Made by a program: the position numbers and the translations under genes. A DNA stretch of 64,000 nucleotides from Paracidovorax sp031843945 (GTDB lineage Bacteria > Pseudomonadota > Gammaproteobacteria > Burkholderiales > Burkholderiaceae_C). Under the pieces are notes generated by a model. The model made no database searches. It was not told where the DNA came from and worked only from the letters and a program-made list of their open reading frames with translations. The stretch lies in contig NZ_JAVTJJ010000007.1 of NCBI RefSeq assembly GCF_031843945.1, positions 62,001 to 126,000 on the forward strand, given 5' to 3'. This document shows, one piece after another, positions 42,314 through 50,953 of the stretch. The stretch's first letter is position 1. Every line of letters begins with the position of its first letter.

Positions 42314-43603
42314 TCAGCCCTTGGCGCGCAGCTCCTGCAGCACTTCCAGCGCGCGATCGGTGCGCACGTCGTGCTCGTCGGCCAGGCGTCGGGCCACGGC
42401 GTCGACCTCGTCGCCCACCGCACCAGCCACCAGTGCGATGTTGCGGGCGTGCAAGGCCATGTGGCCGCGCTGGATGCCTTCGGTGGCCAGCGCGCGCAGG
42501 GCGCCCAGGTTCTGCGCCAGGCCCACGGCGGCGGCGATCTCGCCCAGCTCCTGTGCGCTCTTGACGGCCATGATCTTCAGCGCCAGGCGCGCCAGCGGGT
42601 GCGTCTTGGTGGCGCCGCCCACCAGGCCCACGGGCATGGGCAGCTCGATGGTGCCGACCAGCGCGCCGGTGCGGTCCTTCTCCCAGCGCGTGAGCGAGGT
42701 GTAGCTGCCGCTGCGGCTGGCGTAGGCGTGGGCGCCGGCTTCCACCGCGCGCCAGTCGTTGCCGGTGGCGACGATGACGGGGTCGATGCCATTCATGATG
42801 CCCTTGTTGTGGGTGGCCGCGCGGTAGGGGTCGATGGCGGCGAAGGTGTACGCGTCCAGCACGCCTTCGATGATCTCCTCGCCGCTGCGCTCCTTGGTGG
42901 CCAGCGTCTGGGCCGTCAGGCGCACGCGGGCGCGGGCCAGGCGCAGGTCGGCCAGGTTGGACAGGATGCGCAGGCGCACCGAGCCGCCCGTGATCTCTTC
43001 GACCAGCGGCGCCACCGACTCAGCCATGGTGTTCACTGTGTTGGCGCCCATGGCGTCGCGCACGTCCACGATCAGGTGCATGACGATCATCGCGCCGCGC
43101 GGCGAGTCGGGGAACACATGCACCTCGATGTCCTTGCAGCCGCCGCCAAGGCCGATCAGCACCTTGTCGCGGCTGTTGGCGCGCTCGATGATCCGCTCGC
43201 GCGCCTGCAGCACCGCAATGCGGGCGCCGTAAGGGTCGGTGATGCCCACCACCTGCACCTGCGCGCGCATCAGCGGCAGCGTGCTGGAGGTCTGAAAGCC
43301 GCCGTCAGCGCGTGCCAGCTTGGCCATGTACGACGCGGCAGCCACGATGGAGGGCTCCTCCACCGCCATCGGAATCAGCACGTCGCGCCCGTTGATCTGG
43401 AAGTTGCTGGCCACGCCCATCGGCAGCTCGAAGGTGCCGAAAACGTTCTCGATCATGCCGTCGGCCAGTGCGATGGGCAGGGCGCCCGGCTGGCGAATCA
43501 GCGCGCGGTCCTCATCGGTCAGGCCGCAGGCGTCGGCCAGAAAGTCCCAGCGCTGGGCGGGCGTGAGGGCGCGGAAGTTGGGCAAGCGCGAGTCGGCAAC
43601 CAT
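42314..43603 (-). CDS. mvaA: Hydroxymethylglutaryl-CoA reductase, degradative (class II)
   Basis: 429 residues. MVADSRLPNFRALTPAQRW opens the class II enzyme. AVEEPSIVAAASYM carries the catalytic glutamate, THNKGIMNGIDPVIVATGND the lysine and aspartate, and RGHMALHARNIALVAGA the histidine. The DAMGANTVNTMAE dinucleotide loop has the aspartate that favours NAD(H), as in the mevalonate-degrading enzyme of Pseudomonas mevalonii. It would oxidise mevalonate to HMG-CoA. The start is ATG at 43603, nine bases after AGGAG; an ATG at 43612 is directly against the ribosome site. It is divergent from the MocR gene. Confidence 0.92.
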   Translation of the reverse strand: MVADSRLPNFRALTPAQRWDFLADACGLTDEDRALIRQPGALPIALADGMIENVFGTFELPMGVASNFQINGRDVLIPMAVEEPSIVAAASYMAKLARADGGFQTSSTLPLMRAQVQVVGITDPYGARIAVLQARERIIERANSRDKVLIGLGGGCKDIEVHVFPDSPRGAMIVMHLIVDVRDAMGANTVNTMAESVAPLVEEITGGSVRLRILSNLADLRLARARVRLTAQTLATKERSGEEIIEGVLDAYTFAAIDPYRAATHNKGIMNGIDPVIVATGNDWRAVEAGAHAYASRSGSYTSLTRWEKDRTGALVGTIELPMPVGLVGGATKTHPLARLALKIMAVKSAQELGEIAAAVGLAQNLGALRALATEGIQRGHMALHARNIALVAGAVGDEVDAVARRLADEHDVRTDRALEVLQELRAKG

Positions 43604-43646
43604 GAATGGCATCTCCTGAAGTCATGAATCTGGTCGCCGACTGTAG

Positions 43647-43692
43647 GCAAACTGTACCCTTTTCAAAAGGTACAGTTTGCGGGAACAGTACC
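43647..43692. promoter_or_regulatory. MocR-type operator: perfect 12-base inverted repeat plus a third half-site
   Basis: GCAAACTGTACC (43647-43658) and its exact complement GGTACAGTTTGC (43669-43680) lie ten bases apart. A third related half, AACAGTACC, lies at 43684-43692. The site is in the divergent interval between mvaA and the regulator gene, 43 bases from the mvaA start and 28 from the regulator start. MocR regulators commonly bind such sets of three half-sites. Confidence 0.7.
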
Positions 43693-43720
43693 ATCGCAGT
43701 GCAACAAAAAGGGGGTGGCG

Positions 43721-45124
43721 ATGGCAGATGGCAGAGGACGGTCGGCACCCATTGCCGGCAAGCTGGCGGACCTGATCGGCCAGCAGATAGCGGACGGCGT
43801 GTACCGCCCCGGCGACAAGCTGCCGTCATTGCGGGAGCTGGCGCAGTTGCATCGCTACGCCAAGAACACCATCGTGGCGGCGTTCGACCTGCTGGTCTCG
43901 CGCGGGCTGGTGGAGCCGCGCCGGGGCTCGGGTTTCTTCGTGCTGGGCCCGGCGCGCCCGGCGCAGCGGGCCGACGAGGACGCGGGACAACTGGGCCGCG
44001 CGATGGACATCGTCTGGCTGATGCGTGAGCAGCTCAAGACCGAGCCGGACGCGGTGGGCGTGGGCGATGGCTTTCCGCCCGTCGAATGGCTGGCCGACAT
44101 GCGGCTGGACCGCTATCACCAGAAGGTCGTGCGCACGGGGCTGGGCTCGCTGTTCCGCTACGGCAGCCGCTACGGCTATGCGCCGCTGCGTGACAGCCTG
44201 GTGCGCAAGCTGGGCAACTTCGGCCTGCAGGCCACGCCCGGCCAACTGGTGCTGACGCACGGTGCCAACGACGCGATGGACCTGGTCATCCGCTACTTCG
44301 TGCCGCCGGGCGCCACCGTGCTGGTGGATGAGCCGGGCTACTACCCGCTGTTCGGCAAGCTCAAGCTGGCAGGTGCGCGCGTGGTCGGCGTGCCGCGCCT
44401 GGCCGACGGCCCCGACGTGGCGGCGCTGGAAGCGATCCTGCAGCAGGAGCGCCCGCGCCTTTTCTTCACCCAGTCGCTGGCGCACAACCCGACGGGTTCG
44501 GACATCACCGCTGCCAAGGCCTACAAGGTGCTGCAGCTGGCCGAGCGCCACAATTTGGTGATCGTGGAAGACGACCCGCTGGCCGACTTCAAGCCCACAT
44601 CGGCCGTGCGCCTGTCCACGCTGGACCAGCTGGAGCGCACGATCTACATCGGCAGCTTTTCCAAGTCGTTCTCGGCCGCCCTGCGCGTGGGGTTCATTGC
44701 CTGCAATGGCGCGCTGGCCAGTGACCTGGCCGATCTGAAGGCGCTGATCCACGTGAGCGGCTCGGAATACTGCGAACGCATGGTGGACGTAATGCTGCGC
44801 GAGGGCCATTACGAGCGCCACCTGGTGCGCCTGCGCCAGAAGCTCGGCCAGGCCACGGCGCAGGCGCTGGCGTGGTTGGACGGCGCGGGCTGCGAGGTCT
44901 TTGCGCGCACCCCGCAAAGCCTGTACCTGTGGGTGGCGTTTCCGGGGGTGGACGACTCGCTGCGGCTGGCCGAGGCGCTCATGGCGCGCAAGGTGACCAT
45001 GGCGCCAGGCCGCGTGTTCCATTCAGACGCGTCGCTGCCATCGCGCTGGTCGCGCTGCAATGTGGGCGCCATGCTTGACCCGAGATTCCCGGCGGCCGTG
45101 CGCGGGATACTGACCGCGCCCTGA
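43721..45124 (+). CDS. MocR-type regulator (GntR helix-turn-helix fused to aminotransferase)
   Basis: 467 residues from ATG 43721. The first 75 residues are a GntR winged helix (IGQQIADGVYRPGDKLPSLR; LVSRGLVEPRRGSGFFV). The rest is a fold-type I aminotransferase domain with the probable PLP-lysine in IYIGSFSKSFSAALRVGFIA, preceded by VIVEDDPLADF. Members sense a PLP adduct and act as transcription factors rather than as enzymes. It is divergent from mvaA with a strong palindrome between them, so it is the likely regulator of that operon. The GTG at 43715 is a less likely start than ATG 43721, which is well placed after AGGGGG. Confidence 0.9.
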   Translation: MADGRGRSAPIAGKLADLIGQQIADGVYRPGDKLPSLRELAQLHRYAKNTIVAAFDLLVSRGLVEPRRGSGFFVLGPARPAQRADEDAGQLGRAMDIVWLMREQLKTEPDAVGVGDGFPPVEWLADMRLDRYHQKVVRTGLGSLFRYGSRYGYAPLRDSLVRKLGNFGLQATPGQLVLTHGANDAMDLVIRYFVPPGATVLVDEPGYYPLFGKLKLAGARVVGVPRLADGPDVAALEAILQQERPRLFFTQSLAHNPTGSDITAAKAYKVLQLAERHNLVIVEDDPLADFKPTSAVRLSTLDQLERTIYIGSFSKSFSAALRVGFIACNGALASDLADLKALIHVSGSEYCERMVDVMLREGHYERHLVRLRQKLGQATAQALAWLDGAGCEVFARTPQSLYLWVAFPGVDDSLRLAEALMARKVTMAPGRVFHSDASLPSRWSRCNVGAMLDPRFPAAVRGILTAP

Positions 45125-45140
45125 AGGCTACGGCGCTGCA

Positions 45141-45207
45141 TATTTAAGCCAAATTGGCCTCTGGCGCTTATGTATCAAGCGCTGGCAGCTATAAAAATAG
45201 TAGCAAT
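45141..45207 (-). repeat. Intergenic AT-rich/GCGCTT hairpin repeat, copy 8
   Basis: Read on the minus strand: TTGCTACTATTTTTATAGCT, then AGCGCTTgatacataAGCGC, CAGAGGCC and AATTTGGCTTAAATA. It lies between the convergent MocR and MBL-fold genes. Confidence 0.9.
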
Positions 45208-45252
45208 TGCTTGACTGAGCGCTACCTGGCGCAAGGTAGCGCTCGCGCGCCC

Positions 45253-45891
45253 TCAGGTGTTGCCCACGTACGGATTGCTGCGCCGCTCGCGCCCGAAGGA
45301 GCTTTCCGGCCCGTGCCCGGGGATGAACACGGTCTCATCGCCCATGGGCCACAGCCGCTGCACGATGCTGTCGACCAGATGCTGGTGATTGCCCTGCGGA
45401 AAGTCGGTGCGGCCGATGCTGCCGGCGAACAGCACGTCGCCCACAAAGCAGCGCTCGATTTGCGGCGCGTGGAACACCACGTGGCCGGGCGTATGGCCCG
45501 GGCAGTGGCGCACGTGCAGCTTCTCCTGCCCGATCTGCACCGTATCGCCATCGTGCAGCCAACGCGTGGGCGTGAACGGCCTTGCGGGCGGAAAGCCGAA
45601 CATCGCGCTCTGCTGCGGCAGCCCGTCGATCCAGAACTGATCGGCCGGATGCGGGCCTGTGATCGGCAGCGACTGCGCGTCGGCCAACTCACCCGCGCCG
45701 CCCGCGTGGTCGATGTGGGCGTGCGTCAGCCAGATCTGCACCAGCGACAGCCCGCGCTGCGCCACGGCCTGCAAGATGAGCGGCAGGTCGCCGCCCGGGT
45801 CGATGACGGTGGCTTGACTGGTGGCGTCGCACCAGACCAGCGAGCAGTTTTGCTGAAAGGCGGTGACGGGAATCGTGTGGTACTGGAGCAT
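45253..45891 (-). CDS. MBL-fold metallohydrolase (glyoxalase II-like)
   Basis: 212 residues. The metal signature THAHIDHAGGAGELAD is complete, followed by HCPGHTPGHVVFHAP and GRTDFPQGNHQHL, the arrangement of small GloB-like hydrolases that cleave thioesters such as S-lactoylglutathione or related compounds. The usual C-terminal HAGH domain is absent, so this is the short form. It ends before the convergent repeat; upstream is the gene-free stretch that opens the acquired block. Confidence 0.85.
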   Translation of the reverse strand: MLQYHTIPVTAFQQNCSLVWCDATSQATVIDPGGDLPLILQAVAQRGLSLVQIWLTHAHIDHAGGAGELADAQSLPITGPHPADQFWIDGLPQQSAMFGFPPARPFTPTRWLHDGDTVQIGQEKLHVRHCPGHTPGHVVFHAPQIERCFVGDVLFAGSIGRTDFPQGNHQHLVDSIVQRLWPMGDETVFIPGHGPESSFGRERRSNPYVGNT

Positions 45892-46403
45892 GGGGCGAGG
45901 CCTGGATGTTGTTAACAGCGGGTGGATTTTGCAAACACAGTGTGGATCTATGCACCACAGAGATGGGACTTTGCCAGCATGGACTGGACCTATCTGGCTT
46001 CCACGCCGACGCTAGTGAGGGACGTGCGTGCGTCGCGGTTCGGCGGCATCAGAGCCGGCAAGTCGGTCTGGCGGGTCTCTAACCCCAGATGGCTGCGAAA
46101 TCTCTGTCGAAGCATTGCAACGAACCACCGGGCAGCGCTTGTCGTGCCGTGCCCATTGTCGTGACGGCACACGATGTGTGCTGTCGATAGATCTGAAATC
46201 CGGCCCTTTCTGAGAAAGGCTCAAGGCCACCAAGCTGTACTCAAAAGTACGGAGGACAAGGAAAGCCAGTGAGCGCTAATTGAACCCTTCATAGCCCGAC
46301 ATGCGTACAACCGAGTCGGCTCTCGGCACTCCTGACCCACGTGGAAACGAGGTCATTCAAACCAAGCGCTGCCGCCGATCAAACGTCTCGTCTCCGTCGG
46401 GTA
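45892..46403. other. Gene-free stretch at the left edge of the acquired block
   Basis: About 510 bases without a credible gene. Its left part contains 20-base tandem repeats (listed separately). The rest shows short inverted repeats (for example GGGTCTCTAACCCC near 46074) but no open frame with a ribosome site. It separates the chromosomal-looking MBL gene from the TonB receptor and may be a transposon remnant. Confidence 0.45.
45922..45981. repeat. Three tandem imperfect 20-base repeats
   Basis: GTGGATTTTGCAAACACAGT (45922), GTGGATCTATGCACCACAGA (45942) and GATGGGACTTTGCCAGCATG (45962) follow each other exactly 20 bases apart, with a further GACTGG-type start after them. Directly before them is TGTTGTTAACAG. 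Arrays like this mark the ends of TniA/Tn7-like transposons, where several transposase sites are spaced at about 20 bases. Confidence 0.55.
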
Positions 46404-48725
46404 TCAGTAATCGACTTTGACCGTAAGTCCCCAAGTCCTCGGGGAGCCCAGGGACGCCACGTAGGCACCGTTGGCTGTGGCAGTCACCGCTTGAAAGTAG
46501 CGCTTGTCCAGAGCATTGCGCACCCAGAGTGACAGATTCCACAGCTGGCGGCCCTGTACCAGATCCCAACTGGTGGCCACATTGAACACCCCATACGAGG
46601 GGACGCGGGAATAGGTCGACGCATCCAGCGTGCCATCCTTGCCGGACTGCCAAGCGTAGGCCGCTGCTACAGCATGGGTCACGGAAGGCGACCAGCGGTA
46701 GCGGTATTCCCCCCCGGCCCTGAACATCCAGCGTGGCGCGCCGGCCACCTGGCGCCCGGACAGGCTGCAGCGTGCAGCGGGCTGCGCAATGGCCGCCTCG
46801 GGAGGGCATGGCGCATTCTCGTACCCCAGGTAGCGCGCATCGTTGAAAGACCCGTTCGACCAAAGCGTCAGCCCCCGGGACGGCCGGCCCTTGAGTTCGA
46901 GCTCGATGCCCCGCGATCTCACGTCGCCCGCGTTGGTCAGAATCTGCACGTAGTTGCCGACCCCTGCGCCGGACGGCACCAAGTAGGCTGTCTGATAGCC
47001 GTTGACCATCGCCGCGAAGAAGTTCAGGTTGACGTGCAAGCGGTCCTCCTGAAAGCGTCCCTTGAAGCCTATATCCAGGCTGTTGACCCGTTCGGGGCCG
47101 ACCATCAGCGAGTCCACACCTAGCGGCCCCGGGGCCGCGCCCGGTCCCGCGAGATTGATACCGCCGGATTTTTCCCCGTGCGACAGGCTCACATATCCCA
47201 GCAGTGCGGGCTCCAACTGGTAGCTCGCGCTTAACAATCCCGACGGGCTGAACTGCCGCGTGCGCAGTGGACCGGTGTCGTAGGCGCCCAGCACCAGCGG
47301 GTTGTTCCGCAGCACCGCGGTGGCAGACGAGCCGCCGATAGAGTCACCACGGTGGATGCGGGCCTTTTTGACTTCCTCTGTGACCCTCAGCCCGGCAGTG
47401 ATGTCCAGCCGATCTGTGGAGTGCCACGTGGCTTGCGAGAAAAGCGCGTAGCTTTGCGTGTCCAGTGATCCGTGGTTGATGCTGTAGGCGTTGGCAAATA
47501 CCGGAGTGGGCGTACCTTGCAGCACGATATCGGCGCGTGGTCCGAAGTCGGTCCATCCCGCATTGCGGGTACGTTGCCGCAGCAGGTAGGTGCCGACAAC
47601 GTAGCTGATCGGTCCGCCCGACGGGCCAGCCAGCCGCAGCTCCTGCGATATCTGTTGCTGCTGCAGTGCGCTGCCTCCTTCCACAAGAACCGGAATGTTC
47701 AGGCTGTCATTGGTGATTCTCGTAAAGCGCCAGTCGCGTGCGGCGGTGATCGATGTGATCTCGGCGCCCGAGGCCAGGCGCCAGCGTGCTTGGGCCGATA
47801 ACGCGTTCTGATCGCTGCGGACGGACTCCTCCCCGTCCACGTTGATTTCGCGCCGCCTGGGATCGGTGACGATGCCCGTCGCACCGCCCGCGATAGCCCG
47901 GGCGACGGCCAGGCCGGGGCCGAGGCCATAAGTCACCGCAGTGCCGCTGCTGCCGCGCTCGCGGTGGTGCTCGCCAATAAGCCGAAGGTCAAATCCGGCG
48001 CCTTGGCGCACCAGCAGTTGTGCACGCACTCCTGATCGGTCGCTGCCCCCCAGCTTTTCGCCGTTGTAGAGGTTGGTGATCACACCGGGATCGTGGGAGT
48101 CGTACACAAGCAAGCGGCCTGCCGCGTCTTCGGCCAGGGGCCCAGACAAGATGGCTTGTGCCTGCCGCAGGCCGCGTTCTCCGGTGGACAAGCGAACGCT
48201 TCTCTCCCGCTCGAAGGTCGGCGGCTTGGTGTGCACGCTCAGCACGCCTGCAGTGGTGTTCTTGCCGAACAGCGTGCCCTGCGGCCCCCGCAGCAGGTCC
48301 ACGCGCTCCACGTCCAGCAGGTCGAACGCGGCCATGCCGGCCCGGCCCAAATAAACGTTGTCTAAGTACACCCCGGTGCTCCCCTCCAGCCCATCATTGC
48401 TTGGATTGAGGCCGATACCTCGCACGGCGATAGTGAGTCGGCGCGCGTCGGGGGTGGCGATGTTGGTACTCGGCAGTTGCTGCGCCAGATCGTCAAGGCG
48501 CTGCATGCGCAACGTGTCGATCTCGCGCTCCCCAATCACCGTGACCGGTACCGGAACTGATTGCACGGCTTCTTCGTGGCCGCGGGCGTTCACGGTCATC
48601 GGTGGCAATGTCCCCCCGTCGAGCGGCTGCGCAGCCGTCATTGAGGACGTCATACAAATTGCCAGACCCCATGCGGTGGCCGAGAGGTTGAAGGTGCGGC
48701 AGATAGCGGCGGTTGATGATTTCAT
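46404..48725 (-). CDS. TonB-dependent outer-membrane receptor
   Basis: 773 residues. An N-terminal signal segment (about 1-32) is followed by a short TonB-box-like stretch (PPMTVNARG), the plug domain (about 60-165: LDDLAQQLPSTNI, RGIGLNPSNDG, VDLLRGPQGTLFGKNTTAGV) and a 22-strand barrel running to the C-terminal aromatic residue. The plug and the TLFGKNTTAG motif are of the siderophore/vitamin/other-substrate receptor class; no N-terminal signalling extension is present. It is followed, 57 bases upstream, by a sensor kinase on the same strand. The substrate is unknown. Confidence 0.9.
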   Translation of the reverse strand: MKSSTAAICRTFNLSATAWGLAICMTSSMTAAQPLDGGTLPPMTVNARGHEEAVQSVPVPVTVIGEREIDTLRMQRLDDLAQQLPSTNIATPDARRLTIAVRGIGLNPSNDGLEGSTGVYLDNVYLGRAGMAAFDLLDVERVDLLRGPQGTLFGKNTTAGVLSVHTKPPTFERERSVRLSTGERGLRQAQAILSGPLAEDAAGRLLVYDSHDPGVITNLYNGEKLGGSDRSGVRAQLLVRQGAGFDLRLIGEHHRERGSSGTAVTYGLGPGLAVARAIAGGATGIVTDPRRREINVDGEESVRSDQNALSAQARWRLASGAEITSITAARDWRFTRITNDSLNIPVLVEGGSALQQQQISQELRLAGPSGGPISYVVGTYLLRQRTRNAGWTDFGPRADIVLQGTPTPVFANAYSINHGSLDTQSYALFSQATWHSTDRLDITAGLRVTEEVKKARIHRGDSIGGSSATAVLRNNPLVLGAYDTGPLRTRQFSPSGLLSASYQLEPALLGYVSLSHGEKSGGINLAGPGAAPGPLGVDSLMVGPERVNSLDIGFKGRFQEDRLHVNLNFFAAMVNGYQTAYLVPSGAGVGNYVQILTNAGDVRSRGIELELKGRPSRGLTLWSNGSFNDARYLGYENAPCPPEAAIAQPAARCSLSGRQVAGAPRWMFRAGGEYRYRWSPSVTHAVAAAYAWQSGKDGTLDASTYSRVPSYGVFNVATSWDLVQGRQLWNLSLWVRNALDKRYFQAVTATANGAYVASLGSPRTWGLTVKVDY

Positions 48726-48782
48726 AGGAACGGAGCAACAGGTCACCGTCTCATTGGGTGACCGAGGGTCGGGATGCGCTGG

Positions 48783-50888
48783 TCATCGCTCGTCCGGCGC
48801 GGGGCCGCCGATGGGCAGAACCAAGCGGAAGGTGGCTCCTTGCGGGCTGTTCTCGGCCAGCACTACGTCGCCGCCGTGGCGCCTGGCGATCTCGCGGGCG
48901 AGATGCAATCCCAGTCCCGAGCCGGCGACGGTCGCCACCGTGTCCGAGCGAAAGTACTTCTCAAAGATATGTTGAATGTCTGCTGCAGGGACGCCGGGCC
49001 CCCGGTCGGTGACGTCGATCTGGGCCGCGTCGCCGACACCGGTCAGCGTGACCGACACGCTGCTGCCCGGCGGTGAATACTTCAGTGCGTTGTGCATCAG
49101 GTTCTGCAGTGCGATCTCGATGAGTGCCCGGTCTGCGACGACCTGCGGCAGGCGTTGCACCGTCAGCTGAAGACGTCCCGTTGCTGCCTGGTTGAACCCT
49201 TCGCACAGTTGCTGCAACAGGGCGTGCATATCAAGGGATTGCAGCCGCAACGAGCGCTCATCGAGGTGAAGCCGGTCTGCCAGCAGGATGTTCTCGATGA
49301 GCATGGACAAGCGCAGCACTGAACGGCGGATGCGCTCCGTCCTGCGCTGGACGGTCGCCTCCCTGCCGAACCTGGACAGATCCAGCGACTGGGCTGCCGC
49401 GTCGATGACTGCCAGCGGGGTGCGGAATTCATGCGACACCATCGAGACGAATTCCTGCTGCTGGTCCGCCATCTTGCGCGTTTCCTCCAGGGATTGCCGA
49501 AGGCGCGTCTCCAGCCGGCTGCGCTTGCCGATCTCGTCACGCAAGGCCACATTGGCGCCGGCCAGCTCGGCCGTGCGACGTGCCACGGTGGATTCAAGCG
49601 CCTGCTCAGCTTCTATGCGAGCGGACAGTGCGAGCGCGCGCTCCTTCAGCACCTCCCGCTCGGCGCGCCGCGTGCGGTCTGCCACGGCCACGTTCAGCAC
49701 GATGAGATGGGTCAGGGAGCCCAGCAGGTAAAGGTGCTCAGGCGCGGCCCCCGGCACCGCATCGCCCAGCCACAACTTGACCAGGCTATAGAGGCCGATC
49801 AGCGTGCCCACCGAAAAGGCGAGCGCAGGCAGAAGGTATTGCCACAGCCTTCGCACCGCCAGCAAATAAAAAACGAAAGCCGCACCGAAAACGGTCGACA
49901 TGGTGGTGACCAAGCTGACCCAAGGGCCGATTCGTGTGTGCAGGGGCGTCAGAGCCAGTGCGAACGCCACCAGATTGAACGCAGCGACGGCGGCGAAAAA
50001 GTGGGAGGCCGGCGGCCAATGCCTGCGGAACCCGAACATCCGTGCCATGAACAAGGTGGCGACTGTGTTGAAGAGGCAATTGATGGCCAGCACGGCTTGC
50101 GCGACACGTTCGGGCCGCGTGTCGAGTATCCATTCCGCGAGATAGCCCAAACGGGCCGTTGCCAGGACGGCGATGGCCACGACATACAGCGCATAGTGTC
50201 CGTACAGCGTGTCTCTGAGCCACGACATGAAGATCAGGTTCATGCAGACGGACAGCAGCGCAGCGCCCAGCAAAACGCCGATGGCCGTGTAGTCCCGCTT
50301 TTGGAAACGGGCAAACCCCCCGGGCTGCCAGACGTCCATTACTACCCGCAGCGGCACGCCTGCATTGCTGAGCTTCAGGTAGTACTCGCGTGGATCCAGC
50401 CCAACATCCATCGGAAAGACGAAGTTGTGGTCGGGGACTGCGCGGCCTCTGAAGGGCTGGCGGTCGCCCAGATGGGTTTCAACGTAGCCGCCGTGGCCGT
50501 CGGGCGCATAGAGCGTGGCGTTGTTGATTCGAGGGGGGCGCAGCCGCAACAGCCATCCGGCTGCGGCCTCAGGCGTGCGCTGCAATATGAAACGCACCCA
50601 CACCGTATCCTGCGTGAAGCCCCTTTCCACGGCACCGGGCAGATGACTGAAGCTGTCCCTGTGCGGGCCATTGGCCACGTCTTCTATTGTCTGGGTACCG
50701 GATGGATCGCTGTGCATCCACAGCGCGCCGCCAAGGTCTATCGGCTGCTCCACGCCGTCGCTGGCGCCCAGAACCAGTGCATGCGCAGGGAAAATTGCCA
50801 TCAGCGCTGTTGCCACAGCTAGCGCAAGAACACGCAGGGCGCGGAAACGGAACCAGGCGAGGGCAACAGATGGCAGGTAAGGCGGCAT
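48783..50888 (-). CDS. 7TMR-DISM sensor histidine kinase
   Basis: 701 residues. A signal peptide or first helix precedes a periplasmic beta-sandwich of the 7TMR-DISMED2 type (about 45-180: DSFSHLPGAVERGFTQDTVW; LRLRPPRINNATLYAPDG). Seven membrane helices follow (about 190-385), then a coiled coil, a HisKA domain with H486 in FVSMVSHEFRTPLAVID, and an ATPase domain (LQNLMHNALKYSPPG; DRGPGVPAADIQHIFEKYF; GSGLGLHLARE). DISMED2 domains are thought to bind carbohydrates or similar ligands. It is divergent from its probable regulator. Neither ATG 50888 nor 50903 has a clear ribosome site, so the N terminus is uncertain. Confidence 0.88.
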   Translation of the reverse strand: MPPYLPSVALAWFRFRALRVLALAVATALMAIFPAHALVLGASDGVEQPIDLGGALWMHSDPSGTQTIEDVANGPHRDSFSHLPGAVERGFTQDTVWVRFILQRTPEAAAGWLLRLRPPRINNATLYAPDGHGGYVETHLGDRQPFRGRAVPDHNFVFPMDVGLDPREYYLKLSNAGVPLRVVMDVWQPGGFARFQKRDYTAIGVLLGAALLSVCMNLIFMSWLRDTLYGHYALYVVAIAVLATARLGYLAEWILDTRPERVAQAVLAINCLFNTVATLFMARMFGFRRHWPPASHFFAAVAAFNLVAFALALTPLHTRIGPWVSLVTTMSTVFGAAFVFYLLAVRRLWQYLLPALAFSVGTLIGLYSLVKLWLGDAVPGAAPEHLYLLGSLTHLIVLNVAVADRTRRAEREVLKERALALSARIEAEQALESTVARRTAELAGANVALRDEIGKRSRLETRLRQSLEETRKMADQQQEFVSMVSHEFRTPLAVIDAAAQSLDLSRFGREATVQRRTERIRRSVLRLSMLIENILLADRLHLDERSLRLQSLDMHALLQQLCEGFNQAATGRLQLTVQRLPQVVADRALIEIALQNLMHNALKYSPPGSSVSVTLTGVGDAAQIDVTDRGPGVPAADIQHIFEKYFRSDTVATVAGSGLGLHLAREIARRHGGDVVLAENSPQGATFRLVLPIGGPAPDER

Positions 50889-50940
50889 GGGATGGCCGTG
50901 CATGCCAGCCGGCCGAAACAAAGCGTAAAGCGTGCGAATC

Positions 50941-50946
50941 TACAAT
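50941..50946 (+). promoter_or_regulatory. Possible -10 box of the response regulator
   Basis: TACAAT lies only seven bases upstream of the regulator start codon, with no recognisable -35 or ribosome site. If used, the transcript would be leaderless or nearly so. Confidence 0.3.
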
Positions 50947-50953
50947 TATTGCT

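Noticed and set aside
41807..43627. A 606-codon plus-strand frame antisense to mvaA
   Set aside because: mvaA has all catalytic motifs; this frame has none and is a shadow.
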